Shown: piece after piece, positions 55,872 to 64,000 of the stretch
Layout of the letters: every line of letters begins with the position of its first letter
Numbering within the stretch: the stretch's first letter is position 1
Source of the DNA: Verrucolacustris abundans
GTDB taxonomy: Bacteria; Verrucomicrobiota; Verrucomicrobiia; Methylacidiphilales; Verrucolacustridaceae
Assembly (NCBI GenBank): GCA_965194535.1
Contig: OZ239145.1
Location: 1 to 64,000 of the forward strand
DNA: 64,000 nt
Direction: 5' to 3'
Position numbers and translations under genes: made by a program
The notes under the pieces: generated by a model
Told to the model about the DNA's origin: nothing
The model's database searches: none
The model's input: the letters and a program-made list of their open reading frames with translations, nothing else

Positions 55872-56495
55872 ATGAGTCACGACGCACGATACGGATCCCG
55901 CCCCGGAGGCGGACCCCATGAACGCCGCCACCGCCGCCACAACCGTTTTAGTGGAGGACGGGGAGGTCCCCGCAGAGAAGCCCGGCCTAGCTCGGGTGGT
56001 TTCTGGGGCTTTATTAAAAAGCTATTTGGAATGGGTGGTGGATCAGCCGCCCCTGCTTCAAATTACTCCAGACAACGAAATGGTAGGACAGACGGACCCC
56101 GCCCCCAGCGGACCCGGACCGCACCCCCGATGGAGGTGCTCACGCCGAGGTTGTACATTGGCAACCTGTCTTACGACGCTTCGGAGAGCGATGTGTTCGA
56201 TCATTTGAGCAAAATCGCAGCAGTCAAAAATGTAGAAGTAGTTCGGGAAGGTGGGGGTAACTCCAAGGGCTTCGGCTTTGCCGAGATGCAGACCTTGGAA
56301 GGTGCTCAAGAAGTCGCCAAAAAGCTCCATGACACTGATTTCATGGGACGGCTTCTGATTGTAAACGGAGCGAAATCCACAGGAGAGCGTTTTGGTGGAG
56401 GCGGTCGTCAGGATCGCCCTCCGCGGGACGAACGTCCTGAGCGGGGCTCGGAGTTTGATTACGAGCGCGGTCCTCGCAATCCCAGTTACGATTAA
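55872..56495 (+). CDS. RRM-domain RNA-binding protein
   Basis: The product (207 aa from ATG 55872) has a basic Gly/Arg/His-rich N-terminus, a short linker FWGFIKKLFGMGGGSA, and one RNA recognition motif at about 92-165. RNP-2 is LYIGNL and RNP-1 is KGFGFAEM. A Gly/Arg/Asp-rich tail follows. Bacterial RRM proteins are small and often cold-responsive in cyanobacteria; this longer form has RGG-like flanks. A start at 55773 would add 33 residues of low support. It is a monocistronic gene with a long structured-looking leader, convergent with leuA. Confidence 0.9.
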   Translation: MSHDARYGSRPGGGPHERRHRRHNRFSGGRGGPRREARPSSGGFWGFIKKLFGMGGGSAAPASNYSRQRNGRTDGPRPQRTRTAPPMEVLTPRLYIGNLSYDASESDVFDHLSKIAAVKNVEVVREGGGNSKGFGFAEMQTLEGAQEVAKKLHDTDFMGRLLIVNGAKSTGERFGGGGRQDRPPRDERPERGSEFDYERGPRNPSYD

Positions 56496-56504
56496 TCGAA
56501 AAAG

Positions 56505-58073
56505 TTAAGGATTGGCTAAAGCGCGTCGGGTCTTCTTTGGGGAGGCCCGACCGCTTTCTGCCAGCCAACGATTCACGGCGGAAAGATAGGCAAGCGCACT
56601 AGACTCGATCACATCGGTAGCCGCGGAGCGACCTGCAACAGGCTCACTCTTGGCCTTGAAGCGCACTCCCAGACTGACTTCCCCCACTGCATCTTTGCCC
56701 TCGGTCACAGCACGCACCTGATATTCGGTAAGATGCCCTTGAAGGCCCGTAATCTGATCAATGGTTTTCATGACGGCGTCGACGGCGCCATCTCCTGTGC
56801 CTATTGCGAAGTGATTTTGTTTTGAGCAGCGAAGGCTGATTTCAGCCACAGGCTTTTCCCCTGTCCCCATATGAACGTGCAGGGCATGGAGGGAGTAAGT
56901 TTCCCGTGGATTCTGAATATGAGCTCCTACGAGCGAGACAAGGTCATCGTCATAAATGAACTTTTTCTTGTCACCGATTTCCTTGCATCGAGTGAAGATG
57001 GCATTGAGCTCAGCAGGCCGGAGGGTGTACCCCAGATGTTTGAGCCGAGAAGCCACGGCGGCACGGCCGCTATGTTTGGTGAGAGGAAGCTCTGTTTTTC
57101 CCCAGCCCACAATTTGAGGGTTCATGATTTCGTACGTTTCGCGTTTTTTTAGAATCCCGTCCTGATGAATGCCCGAGCTGTGGGCAAAAGCATTGAGGCC
57201 CACGATGGCTTTGTTTCTGGGAATGGGGAAACCGCAGGCTCCTGAAACAAGGCGAGAGGTGCGAACAATCTCGCGGCTATGAATGCCTGTGGTGATGTGA
57301 GGATAACAGTCGGATCGGGTGCGCAGAGCCATGACAACCTCCTCGAGGGCAGCGTTGCCTGCACGTTCACCAATTCCGTTCAGAGTGCATTCGACCTGAC
57401 GTGCTCCCGCGTGAACTGCAGAAAGGGAGTTCGCGACGGCCAGCCCGAGGTCGTTGTGGCAGTGAGTGCTCAAAATGACATCGGTCGCGCCGTGTGCCAG
57501 GGTGAGAATATCGGAGAACATGCGGCCGTACTCCTCGGGCGTTGCGTAACCCGTAGTGTCGGGAAGGTTGATGGTGGTCGCACCTGCGGCAATGGCGGCT
57601 TCGACGACTTCGATCAAGAAATCGATTTCAGTGCGGGATGCGTCCTCAGGTGAAAATTCAACATTCGGGGTGAATTTCTTCGCCCTGCGCACCCCATCCA
57701 CGGCGAGTCGAAGAATCTCTTTACGGGCTTTGCCTAATTTAAATTCGCGGTGGATTTTGCTGGTTCCGAGAAAGACGTGGATTCGACCTTTTTTGCCTGC
57801 GGGTTTGACGGCAGCCCCTGCGGCGGTGATATCTGCGGGGACACACCGAGCGAGTCCACAGATTTGGGGCCCGCGGACCGTTTTGGCGATTTCATGAACA
57901 GACTCGAAGTCTCCTCGGCTGGCGATGGGAAAGCCTGCCTCAATAATGTCGACACCCAGACGGGCTAACTGGCGAGCGACGGCAAGCTTTTGGGGCTGGG
58001 TCATCGCAGCGCCAGGGCACTGCTCCCCGTCACGGAGGGTTGTATCGAAAATTAAGATGCGGTCATCGGGCAT
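56505..58073 (-). CDS. leuA: 2-Isopropylmalate synthase
   Basis: LeuA condenses acetyl-CoA with 2-oxoisovalerate, the first committed step of leucine biosynthesis. The 522-residue protein has the catalytic LRDGEQCPGAAMT near the N-terminus, the metal-binding STHCHNDLGLA, and GIGERAGNAALEEVVMALR. The C-terminal regulatory domain (about 390-500) is present, so leucine feedback is likely. The ATG at 58073 is used. ilvC and ilvN lie upstream on the same strand with gaps of 88 and 39 bp, forming a branched-chain amino-acid cluster. Confidence 0.97.
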   Translation of the reverse strand: MPDDRILIFDTTLRDGEQCPGAAMTQPQKLAVARQLARLGVDIIEAGFPIASRGDFESVHEIAKTVRGPQICGLARCVPADITAAGAAVKPAGKKGRIHVFLGTSKIHREFKLGKARKEILRLAVDGVRRAKKFTPNVEFSPEDASRTEIDFLIEVVEAAIAAGATTINLPDTTGYATPEEYGRMFSDILTLAHGATDVILSTHCHNDLGLAVANSLSAVHAGARQVECTLNGIGERAGNAALEEVVMALRTRSDCYPHITTGIHSREIVRTSRLVSGACGFPIPRNKAIVGLNAFAHSSGIHQDGILKKRETYEIMNPQIVGWGKTELPLTKHSGRAAVASRLKHLGYTLRPAELNAIFTRCKEIGDKKKFIYDDDLVSLVGAHIQNPRETYSLHALHVHMGTGEKPVAEISLRCSKQNHFAIGTGDGAVDAVMKTIDQITGLQGHLTEYQVRAVTEGKDAVGEVSLGVRFKAKSEPVAGRSAATDVIESSALAYLSAVNRWLAESGRASPKKTRRALANP

Positions 58074-58161
58074 AAAACTATCCTAAGGCCAAATGCCCAA
58101 AATTGCACCTCTTGGGTAAAGCAAATTACCACAAGGCAGGCTGCCCCAATTGAGGAGGCTG

Positions 58162-59187
58162 CTAGTAAGCGGCTTGGGCGCCTTTGAGATTCCTGCGGCG
58201 AATCCAAGGCATCAGGCCACGAAGACGAGCCCCTGTTTTTTCGATGGGGTGTTTTTCGCCTTTTTTTAGCAGAGCGTGATACCGCTTCATTCCAGTGCGG
58301 CTTTCGCGAATCCACTCTTTGGCGAAGGTTCCGTCACGAATTTCCCGTAGAACAGATTCCATGGCTTTTTTCGTGCGACCATCCACCACGCGCGGGCCGC
58401 GTGTGACATCACCGTACTTGGCGGTTTCCGAAATCGAGAAACGCATCCCTGCAATTCCGGATTCGTTGATCAGATCCACGATCAGCTTCAACTCATGGAG
58501 AACCTCGAAGTAAGCAACTTCGGGTTGATAGCCTGCCTTGAGAAGAACCTCGAAGCCCGCTTGGATGAGGGCGGAAGTACCCCCGCAAAGAACGGCTTGT
58601 TCGCCGAAGAGGTCGGTCTCGGTCTCTTCTTTGAAGGTGGTTTGCAGAAGGCCTGCGCGTGTGGCACCGATCCCGCGTGCCCATGCCATGGCGATCGCCC
58701 GTGCTTGGCCGGAGGGGTTTTGTTGGACTGCAAAGAGGGCCGGGACCCCGCGACCTTCTTGATATTGGCGACGCACGATGTGGCCAGGGCCTTTCGGAGC
58801 AACAAGGATGACGTCCACGTTCTTGGGGGGTTTGACTGTTTTATAGTGAATGGCAAAGCCGTGGCTGAAGAGGAGGCATTGACCCTTGCGAAGGTTAGGG
58901 GCGATATCTTTCTCGTAGACGGATGGAATCTTGAGGTCGGGGACGGCCACAAAGATGACGTCCGCAGAACGAACCGCCTCGGCAGTCGGAAGAACTTTAA
59001 AGCCGTGTTTTTTTGCGACAGCAATGGACTTGCTGCCTTTGTAAAGACCGATGGTGACTTTAATGCCACTATTTTTGAGGTTGAGGGCATGGGCGTGGCC
59101 TTGGGAGCCGAAGCCGATGACAGCCACACGGCGTTTTTTTAGTGGGGTCAGGTTGGCGTCACGGTCGGTGTAGATGCGGGCGGGCAT
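58162..59187 (-). CDS. ilvC: Ketol-acid reductoisomerase
   Basis: IlvC isomerises and reduces acetohydroxyacids in valine and isoleucine synthesis. The 341-residue length and the NAD(P)-binding motif GFGSQGHAHALNLKNSG mark the short class I form. The following YKGSKS loop suggests NADPH preference. Metal-binding residues lie in TDLFGEQAVLCGG and FEVLHELKLIVDLI; NESGIAGMRFSISETAKYGD is also typical. ATG 59187 is used. It lies 39 bp downstream of ilvN. Confidence 0.97.
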   Translation of the reverse strand: MPARIYTDRDANLTPLKKRRVAVIGFGSQGHAHALNLKNSGIKVTIGLYKGSKSIAVAKKHGFKVLPTAEAVRSADVIFVAVPDLKIPSVYEKDIAPNLRKGQCLLFSHGFAIHYKTVKPPKNVDVILVAPKGPGHIVRRQYQEGRGVPALFAVQQNPSGQARAIAMAWARGIGATRAGLLQTTFKEETETDLFGEQAVLCGGTSALIQAGFEVLLKAGYQPEVAYFEVLHELKLIVDLINESGIAGMRFSISETAKYGDVTRGPRVVDGRTKKAMESVLREIRDGTFAKEWIRESRTGMKRYHALLKKGEKHPIEKTGARLRGLMPWIRRRNLKGAQAAY

Positions 59188-59226
59188 AGGTGTTTCTCCA
59201 GTTTAGGGTTTTGTTGAGGGGGAAGA

Positions 59227-59700
59227 TCAGCGGCGGGGTAGGGCAATACGACCTGTTCGGCTGAGCTCCAGCACGCCGAAGGGTTTCATGAGTTGTAGAA
59301 ACTTATCAATTTTGCTTTCGTCCCCTGTCACCTCGATCGAGAGGCTACTGGATTGGACATCGACAATCTTGGCGCGGAAAATATCGCAGATCTGCATGAC
59401 CTCAGGACGAGTGGATGAGGTGGCTTTGACCCGAAGGAGGATCAGTTCCCGATCGATGACATCGCCATCCTTGAAGTCGTGAACTTCGAGAACATCGACC
59501 AATTTATTCAGCTGTTTGACCACTTGTTCAAGGACCTGGTCGTTGCCGACAACGACCAGTGTCATGCGTGAGATTTTGTCGTTTTGGGTGGGACCGACGT
59601 TCAGGGTGTCGATATTGAAGCCGCGACCGCTAAACAGGCCTGCGATTCGGGTGAGAACACCGAAGCGGTTCTGGACTACGACAGAGATAGTGTGGCGCAT
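59227..59700 (-). CDS. ilvN: Acetolactate synthase regulatory (small) subunit
   Basis: IlvN (IlvH type) activates acetolactate synthase and makes it valine-sensitive. The 157-residue protein begins RHTISVVVQNRFGVLTRIAG, an ACT domain with the GxLxRIxGLF pattern, and the C-terminal domain carries IDVQSSSLSIEVTGDESKID-like sequence. The catalytic subunit gene ilvB is not in this window, although it usually precedes ilvN. It is the first gene of the ilvN-ilvC-leuA cluster, transcribed from a promoter in the 74-bp gap before it. Confidence 0.93.
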   Translation of the reverse strand: MRHTISVVVQNRFGVLTRIAGLFSGRGFNIDTLNVGPTQNDKISRMTLVVVGNDQVLEQVVKQLNKLVDVLEVHDFKDGDVIDRELILLRVKATSSTRPEVMQICDIFRAKIVDVQSSSLSIEVTGDESKIDKFLQLMKPFGVLELSRTGRIALPRR

Positions 59701-59774
59701 AAAAAAAGAAGATGTTGAACATCAAAAAGTAGCGACGAGGACGCGGGTGGGTCAAGCGGAAGGGTGGGGAGACT

Positions 59775-60320
59775 TTAGGAGAGGGAGGCGCGGAGACGGG
59801 CCAGTTCGTGGGCTTGGGCGTCGAGCTGTTCGCGTGCTTTGGCCAGATCGGTCTCCAGTTGCTTAATTCTGAGGCGCAGCGCGGAATCAAAAGCGGGGCT
59901 GGATTCGAAGGATGGAGTTGTTTCCGGGGCTTCCTCAAGTTTAATCGTTCTACTTTTGAGGCGAGCAGCGCGGCGGCGGCGCATTTCTTCAATAAATTCG
60001 GATGCTGTATAGGTTTCCTTGTTGCGAACGTGAGTGACGAGTTCCGAGCCCCCAAGTTGGCCACTTTGAAGGAACTCTGCGATTGTGCCTGCCGTGGTGG
60101 GACCGTACCGAGGACCATCCAAAGGCTCGACCCACCAGAGCATCTCGAGACCCGCGACTTCTGGAGCTTTAATCCAAGGCCCCTCGTCGATTTGAACAAG
60201 ATCGTCTGGGGCGATGAGAGACTGGTTAGCGAGTGCTTTTAAGTGATCCAGATCCATCGGGCCCAAGATTCTTCCCGTTTGGACTTTCTGAAGCTTGTAC
60301 ATGGATGCGAGAGCGCTCAT
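59775..60320 (-). CDS. GYF_2 (DUF4339) domain protein
   Basis: DUF4339/GYF_2 domains bind proline-rich peptides or unknown partners and are common in PVC bacteria. The 181-residue product has two such modules: LQKVQTGRILGPMDLDHLKA with DDLVQIDEGPWIKAPEV, and WVEPLDGPRYGPTTAGTIAE. A charged linker and a coiled coil (about 145-180) follow. No membrane helix is seen. ATG 60320 is 7 bp after the LysM gene stop, so the two are in one unit with ligA upstream. Confidence 0.85.
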   Translation of the reverse strand: MSALASMYKLQKVQTGRILGPMDLDHLKALANQSLIAPDDLVQIDEGPWIKAPEVAGLEMLWWVEPLDGPRYGPTTAGTIAEFLQSGQLGGSELVTHVRNKETYTASEFIEEMRRRRAARLKSRTIKLEEAPETTPSFESSPAFDSALRLRIKQLETDLAKAREQLDAQAHELARLRASLS

Positions 60321-60326
60321 GAAGTC

Positions 60327-60872
60327 TTATTTCGAGGGCACGAGAATCTTTTGCCCGATTTTGAGTGGGGCTCCCTTGGCGAGCTGGTTGGCTTGACGGA
60401 TCGATTCAGCGGTAAGTTTTAGCTGGTACTCCGCGTTATAAGCTTGGGCTATGGAGCTAAGCGTGTCCCCCTTTGCGACGACGTGTTCATAACCCTCTTT
60501 CTCGGCCACTTTTTGGGTGGCAGGCTTTTCGACAGGCTTGGATTTTTCGCGCTCTTTTCGCTCCGCAAGCATTTTGGAGACCTCATCCAGCAGGGCGGTG
60601 CGTTCCTCGGATGACTTTGCCGCTGCATTGGCGAGGCTTTCTTTCAGGGATTGGGATTGTTGGCGAAGTTCTGTGATCAATTGTTCGAGGGTGGAGACAC
60701 GGCTTTGAATCTGATCCACCTGTTGGTCGACCCGATCCACTTGATCAGCCGCTTTAAGAATCTTTCTCCGCTCCATCTCGGCATCTTCTGCCGCGGCAGG
60801 ATTGGATTGAGCGAGCGAGAGTGAGGGAGAACCCAAAACGAACAGGAGGGTTATGAGAAGAGAGGATTGCAT
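60327..60872 (-). CDS. LysM-domain secreted protein
   Basis: LysM domains bind peptidoglycan. The 181-residue product has a signal peptide (about 1-22, ending LSLAQ), a coiled coil (about 40-110), a charged Lys/Glu linker and a C-terminal LysM domain HVVAKGDTLSSIAQAYNAEY to PLKIGQKILVPS. It should be periplasmic and attached to the cell wall. It lies 9 bp after ligA on the same strand. The combination of coiled coil and LysM resembles YbgF-like or division-associated envelope proteins, but no specific role is visible. Confidence 0.9.
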   Translation of the reverse strand: MQSSLLITLLFVLGSPSLSLAQSNPAAAEDAEMERRKILKAADQVDRVDQQVDQIQSRVSTLEQLITELRQQSQSLKESLANAAAKSSEERTALLDEVSKMLAERKEREKSKPVEKPATQKVAEKEGYEHVVAKGDTLSSIAQAYNAEYQLKLTAESIRQANQLAKGAPLKIGQKILVPSK

Positions 60873-60881
60873 AGATATATA

Positions 60882-62885
60882 TCACTCTCCCGTTTTCTGG
60901 CCGACAAGCTTTTCAAACTCTTTTTCTGAAATAACTCGGACCCCAAGAGAGCGTGCCTTTTCCAATTTGGATCCGGCTTCGTCCCCCGCCAAAACGAAAT
61001 CTGTTTTTGCGCTGACGGAGCCAGCAACGGAGCCTCCTTGGGACTGAATTCGTCGAATAAAGTCCTCTCGCGGCTGCGTGAGTGTTCCTGTGATTACGAA
61101 CTTCTTTCCCGAGAACACGCCACCGCGGACGGCCAACTCTTCGGGCAAAGCCTCAAAGTTAAGCCCGGCCTTTTTGAGGGCATCGAGAAGTCGGCGGGAT
61201 GCGCTTTCTTGGAAGAAGGCGACAATCTCTTCGGCCACTTTTTCTCCCACATCTTTGACTTGGGTCAGATCGGCCACTTTGGCTTTGGTGAGTGCCGAAA
61301 GGGATCCGAAGTGGCGGGCCAGAGTCTCGGAGAGAACTGCGCCGACTTGGGGGATTCCGAGGGCAAAGATGAGGCGCCCTAGGGTGCGACGGCGACTGGC
61401 ATCGATTCCTGCGAGAAGGTTTGCGGCCGATTTGTCGCCCATGCGGTCTAAGGCGGACAGTTTTTCCTGCGTGAGATCGTAAATCTGATCCAAGTGGAGG
61501 ATGAGGCCGGCGTCCACAAGTTGTGCGGCCATGACCTCTCCTAAGCCTTCGATATCCATCGCGCCGCGGTGGGCAAAGTGTTGAAGACGACGTTTGAGCT
61601 GACCGATGCAGTCGCGAGAGGTGCAACGAAGAAAAACGTCTTCTTTCACCAAGGGGCCCTCGCACACAGGGCACTGGCGGGGCACACAGATGGGTTTGGA
61701 TTGGGGTGGGCGCTTGTCGAGATTGACGGAGATTACGGCGGGAATGACCTCTCCTGCTTTTTCGACGCGGACAAGATCCCCTACGCGTATATCTTTGCGG
61801 GCGATTTCCTCAAAGTTGTGAAGGGTGGCGCGGGAAACGGTTGAGCCGCTCAGTAGAACGGGGTCGAGTTCGGCAACGGGGGTAATCACGCCAGTACGCC
61901 CTACCTGGAAGGTGACAGAGAGAAGACGAGTTTCGGATTGGTCAGGTGCATATTTGTAGGCGATAGCCCAGCGAGGGGCTTTGTCGGTCTGGCCCAAGAC
62001 TTTTTGCTGGTCGAAGCGGTTGACTTTGATGACTGCTCCATCGGTCGCGAAGGAAAACTTTGTGCGGGCTTGGTCGAGTTCGCGAACTGCCGTCAGGACA
62101 TCGGCAGGTTTACGAACGTGGCGAAACCAGGAGTGTCCCGGCAGTCCCCAAGAAAGAATTTGCTGATGGAGTTCGCTTTGGGTTTTGAGAGAGAGACCGA
62201 CCGATTCCCCTAGGCCGTACAAAACGATGGCAAGGGGGCGTTTCGCCACCTCGCGAGAGTCGAGCAGTTTGAGGGTCCCTGCGGCGGCGTTTCTTGGGTT
62301 CGCAAAAAGGGGCTCACCTTTTTTTGCGCGGGTTTGGTTGAGGGCGGCGAAGGCGGGTTCGGGAAGATAAACTTCACCACGAAATTCGATGCGGGGCGGC
62401 AGATCGGGAACAGAGAGGGGTAGATTGCGAATGGTTTTGAGATTTTCGGTGATATCGTCGCCTTTTTCCCCGTCACCCCGGGTCAGACCAAGAGTGAGGA
62501 GGCCGTTTTCGTAACGAATGCTTACGGCCAGGCCGTCCACTTTGGGTTCGATGGCAAACTCAGCCGCTTGGCCGTGAAGGTTTTTTTCAACACGATCGAG
62601 AAATTCTGTCAGCTCCTGCTCGCTGTAGGTGTTGTTGAGGCTTTGCATCCGCAACGCGTGTGCGACGGTGCGAAAGGAGTCCAGCGGGGTGCCCCCGACC
62701 TTGCGGGTGGGAGAGTTTTCGTCAGCCAGTTTGGGGTGCGCGGTTTCGAGATCGACCAGTTCGCGGTAGAGGCGATCGTAGGCGGCATCTGAGATTTCGG
62801 GTTGGGCTTGAACGTAGTAGAGGTGGTCGTGCCGGCGGACTTCTTGAAGAAGGCGTGCGTAGCGTTGGGCGGGGGAGTTGCTCAC
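60882..62885 (-). CDS. ligA: NAD-dependent DNA ligase
   Basis: LigA seals nicks using NAD+. The 667-residue enzyme has all the domains: NAD-binding domain Ia (HDHLYYVQAQPEISDAAYDR), adenylation domain with the catalytic Lys in EPKVDGLAVSIRYENG, OB fold, a zinc finger of four cysteines (CPVCEGPLVKEDVFLRC, then CIGQ), helix-hairpin-helix repeats and a C-terminal BRCT domain (GVFSGKKFVITGTLTQPRED). GTG 62885 overlaps the stop of the upstream VanZ-like gene. Full length and typical. Confidence 0.97.
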   Translation of the reverse strand: MSNSPAQRYARLLQEVRRHDHLYYVQAQPEISDAAYDRLYRELVDLETAHPKLADENSPTRKVGGTPLDSFRTVAHALRMQSLNNTYSEQELTEFLDRVEKNLHGQAAEFAIEPKVDGLAVSIRYENGLLTLGLTRGDGEKGDDITENLKTIRNLPLSVPDLPPRIEFRGEVYLPEPAFAALNQTRAKKGEPLFANPRNAAAGTLKLLDSREVAKRPLAIVLYGLGESVGLSLKTQSELHQQILSWGLPGHSWFRHVRKPADVLTAVRELDQARTKFSFATDGAVIKVNRFDQQKVLGQTDKAPRWAIAYKYAPDQSETRLLSVTFQVGRTGVITPVAELDPVLLSGSTVSRATLHNFEEIARKDIRVGDLVRVEKAGEVIPAVISVNLDKRPPQSKPICVPRQCPVCEGPLVKEDVFLRCTSRDCIGQLKRRLQHFAHRGAMDIEGLGEVMAAQLVDAGLILHLDQIYDLTQEKLSALDRMGDKSAANLLAGIDASRRRTLGRLIFALGIPQVGAVLSETLARHFGSLSALTKAKVADLTQVKDVGEKVAEEIVAFFQESASRRLLDALKKAGLNFEALPEELAVRGGVFSGKKFVITGTLTQPREDFIRRIQSQGGSVAGSVSAKTDFVLAGDEAGSKLEKARSLGVRVISEKEFEKLVGQKTGE

Positions 62886-63223
62886 CGGCGGCGGCGTCGC
62901 AGGGCGAGGCCTAGGGAGATGCCGAGAACATCGGCAATCCAGTCACGAACGGAGACCTCACGACCGGGGGCGAGGCGTTGGCTCTGTTCATCGAGGGCTC
63001 CAAGAAGGGATCCAGTCATGCCCAATGCGACGGAGGGGTAAGGAAGGGCCCCGAGGAGAAACCCGAAGACAGTGTAGACGCCAAGATGCACAACTTTGTC
63101 ATTGGGAAGATGGACGAGGGAGTCGATCTTTTGAATACGGGTTGCGGGGAGGGCGGAGACACTCAGCATCAAGGCGTAGAAGGCGGCGCAGGGGAGAAAG
63201 TTTTTCCATGGCGGCTTTTCCAT
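62882..63223 (-). CDS. VanZ-like small membrane protein
   Basis: The 113-residue product has about three hydrophobic helices and the VanZ-family stretch SLVHLPNDKVVHLGVYTVFG with a conserved His. DWIADVLGISLGLALRRR ends it, where the Asp-x-x-x-D-like pattern is also typical. VanZ proteins are widespread, and their role in glycopeptide resistance holds only for one branch. The ATG at 63223 is chosen; a much longer frame to 63979 is antisense to the kinase gene. The stop overlaps the ligA GTG. Confidence 0.87.
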   Translation of the reverse strand: MEKPPWKNFLPCAAFYALMLSVSALPATRIQKIDSLVHLPNDKVVHLGVYTVFGFLLGALPYPSVALGMTGSLLGALDEQSQRLAPGREVSVRDWIADVLGISLGLALRRRRR

Positions 63224-63246
63224 AACAAGGGCATTTTGGGGGTAGA

Positions 63247-64000
63247 GTGAAGCAGAGCAACGCGAAAGAATTGGTTCCCCTTTTAGGGATTGAGGGTGGA
63301 GGGACGAAAACGTCCTGGATCCTGCTGGGTCAGGGCGGGCGGCGTTTGGCGGGAGGAACTGTAGGGGGATCAAATTTGATGTTAGTGGGGAGAGAGGGGT
63401 TGAGGAAGGTGGTGACGGAAATTGCGAGCAAGCTGCCGATGGCGCCGCAGTCGATTGGCGCGGGCTTTGCTGGGGCGAGGGGTAAGAAGGAGATGGAGAT
63501 GGCGCGAGGAGTTTTGCGTCAGGTGTGGCCGAGGGTGACGAAGGTGGTCGTTGGACAGGATACGGATTCGGCGCTTGGTGCGGCTTGGGGAGTGGAGGAT
63601 GGATTTTTGGTGATTGCGGGAACGGGTAGCAATGTGGTGGGGAGGGTAAAGGGGAGAAAATATGGTGCGGGGGGGCACGGGCATATTTTGGGAGATGCGG
63701 GCAGTGGGTATGATTTGGCTCAACGGGCGATTCGGGCGGTACTGCGTGAACGGGATCGTGAAGGAAAAGCTCCTGCTCTTGCGGCGACTTTGATGGCGCA
63801 CAGCGGAGCAGGGGACTTAGATCACTTGGTGCGGGAGGTTTATCGGTCTCATGGAAAGGAGTGGCTGGCGGGATTTGCGCCTGGAATTTTGAGGGCGGCT
63901 GAGAGGAGGGACCCGCTGGCGTGCCGTGTCGTACGAGCGAGTGCCTTGGAGCTAGCGGAGATGGCGGGGGAGTTGGCAAAAAGGGTGGGTGTAAGGCGAC
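63247..64000 (+). CDS. N-acetylglucosamine kinase-like protein (BadF/BadG family), partial
   Basis: The frame opens at GTG 63247 and runs off the window end. It begins LVPLLGIEGGGTKTSWILLG, the phosphate-binding GGGTKT of the BadF/BadG/BcrA/BcrD and N-acetylglucosamine kinase group. GQDTDSALGAAWG and VIAGTGSNVVGRVKGRK follow, with GHGHILGDAGSGYDLAQRAI as the adenosine loop. It likely phosphorylates an amino sugar, perhaps in cell-wall recycling. About 250 residues are present. It is divergent from the VanZ-like gene, with 23 bp between starts. Confidence 0.88.
   Translation, partial: MKQSNAKELVPLLGIEGGGTKTSWILLGQGGRRLAGGTVGGSNLMLVGREGLRKVVTEIASKLPMAPQSIGAGFAGARGKKEMEMARGVLRQVWPRVTKVVVGQDTDSALGAAWGVEDGFLVIAGTGSNVVGRVKGRKYGAGGHGHILGDAGSGYDLAQRAIRAVLRERDREGKAPALAATLMAHSGAGDLDHLVREVYRSHGKEWLAGFAPGILRAAERRDPLACRVVRASALELAEMAGELAKRVGVRR

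Noticed and set aside
62882..63979. 365-codon minus-strand frame
   Set aside because: Only the last 113 codons show VanZ features; the rest is Pro/Ser-rich and antisense to a clear kinase gene.

Overview
The window begins at the first base of dnaA and runs dnaA - non-coding gap - dnaN - recF, so it is the origin end of a bacterial chromosome. The gap of about 450 bp holds DnaA-box-like sites and an AT-rich stretch, and the + strand turns strongly G-rich across dnaN and recF, as expected for a replichore leaving oriC. The combination of a complete MoxR/Bat operon, an exosortase with its EpsI partner, polyphosphate glucokinase, a chagasin-type lipoprotein and frequent GTG/TTG starts suggests a Gram-negative of the PVC group, most likely Verrucomicrobiota. 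That assignment is inference; no rRNA or marker tree is available here.

Layout. (1) 1-6.1 kb: replication genes and a full-length transketolase. (2) 6.1-15.4 kb: one tightly overlapping + strand operon with an unknown membrane protein, MoxR, a DUF58 protein, BatA, BatB, a Lys/Glu-rich BatC-like protein and a BatD-BatE fusion. This looks like a cell-envelope AAA+/von Willebrand chaperone system. (3) 15.4-20.4 kb: chagasin-like lipoprotein, TPR protein, polyphosphate glucokinase, a GT2 enzyme, an M32 carboxypeptidase and a secreted unknown. (4) 20.4-48.7 kb: a large surface-polysaccharide locus with about fifteen glycosyltransferases, a Wzx-type flippase, a Wzy/WaaL-like polymerase or ligase, a pyruvyl transferase, sugar epimerases, an RmlC-like cupin, an acyltransferase and a methyltransferase, ending in an exosortase/EpsI pair. 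Several parts are visibly AT-richer than the flanks. (5) 48.7-55.6 kb: small envelope proteins, rsmI, tRNA-Gln(CUG), a half-size TSUP permease, a parvulin lipoprotein, hisI and several short unknowns. (6) 55.6-64 kb: an RRM RNA-binding protein, leuA, ilvC, ilvN, a GYF-domain protein, a LysM protein, ligA, a VanZ-like protein and a kinase of the N-acetylglucosamine kinase/BadF type that runs off the window.

The most unusual feature is a family of imperfect palindromic elements with arms like GCCCTNCTNCGCTC and GAGCTTCGAAGGGC. At least nine copies lie between 25.1 and 46.1 kb and none was found elsewhere in the window. Most carry a second short hairpin just after the right arm, and its stem sequence changes between copies while pairing is kept. 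Three copies sit in frame inside glycosyltransferase genes, where they appear to add 15-35 extra residues, much as Rickettsia palindromic elements do. Two copies flank a hicBA toxin-antitoxin pair. No transposase or RAYT gene is visible here, so their mobiliser is unknown.
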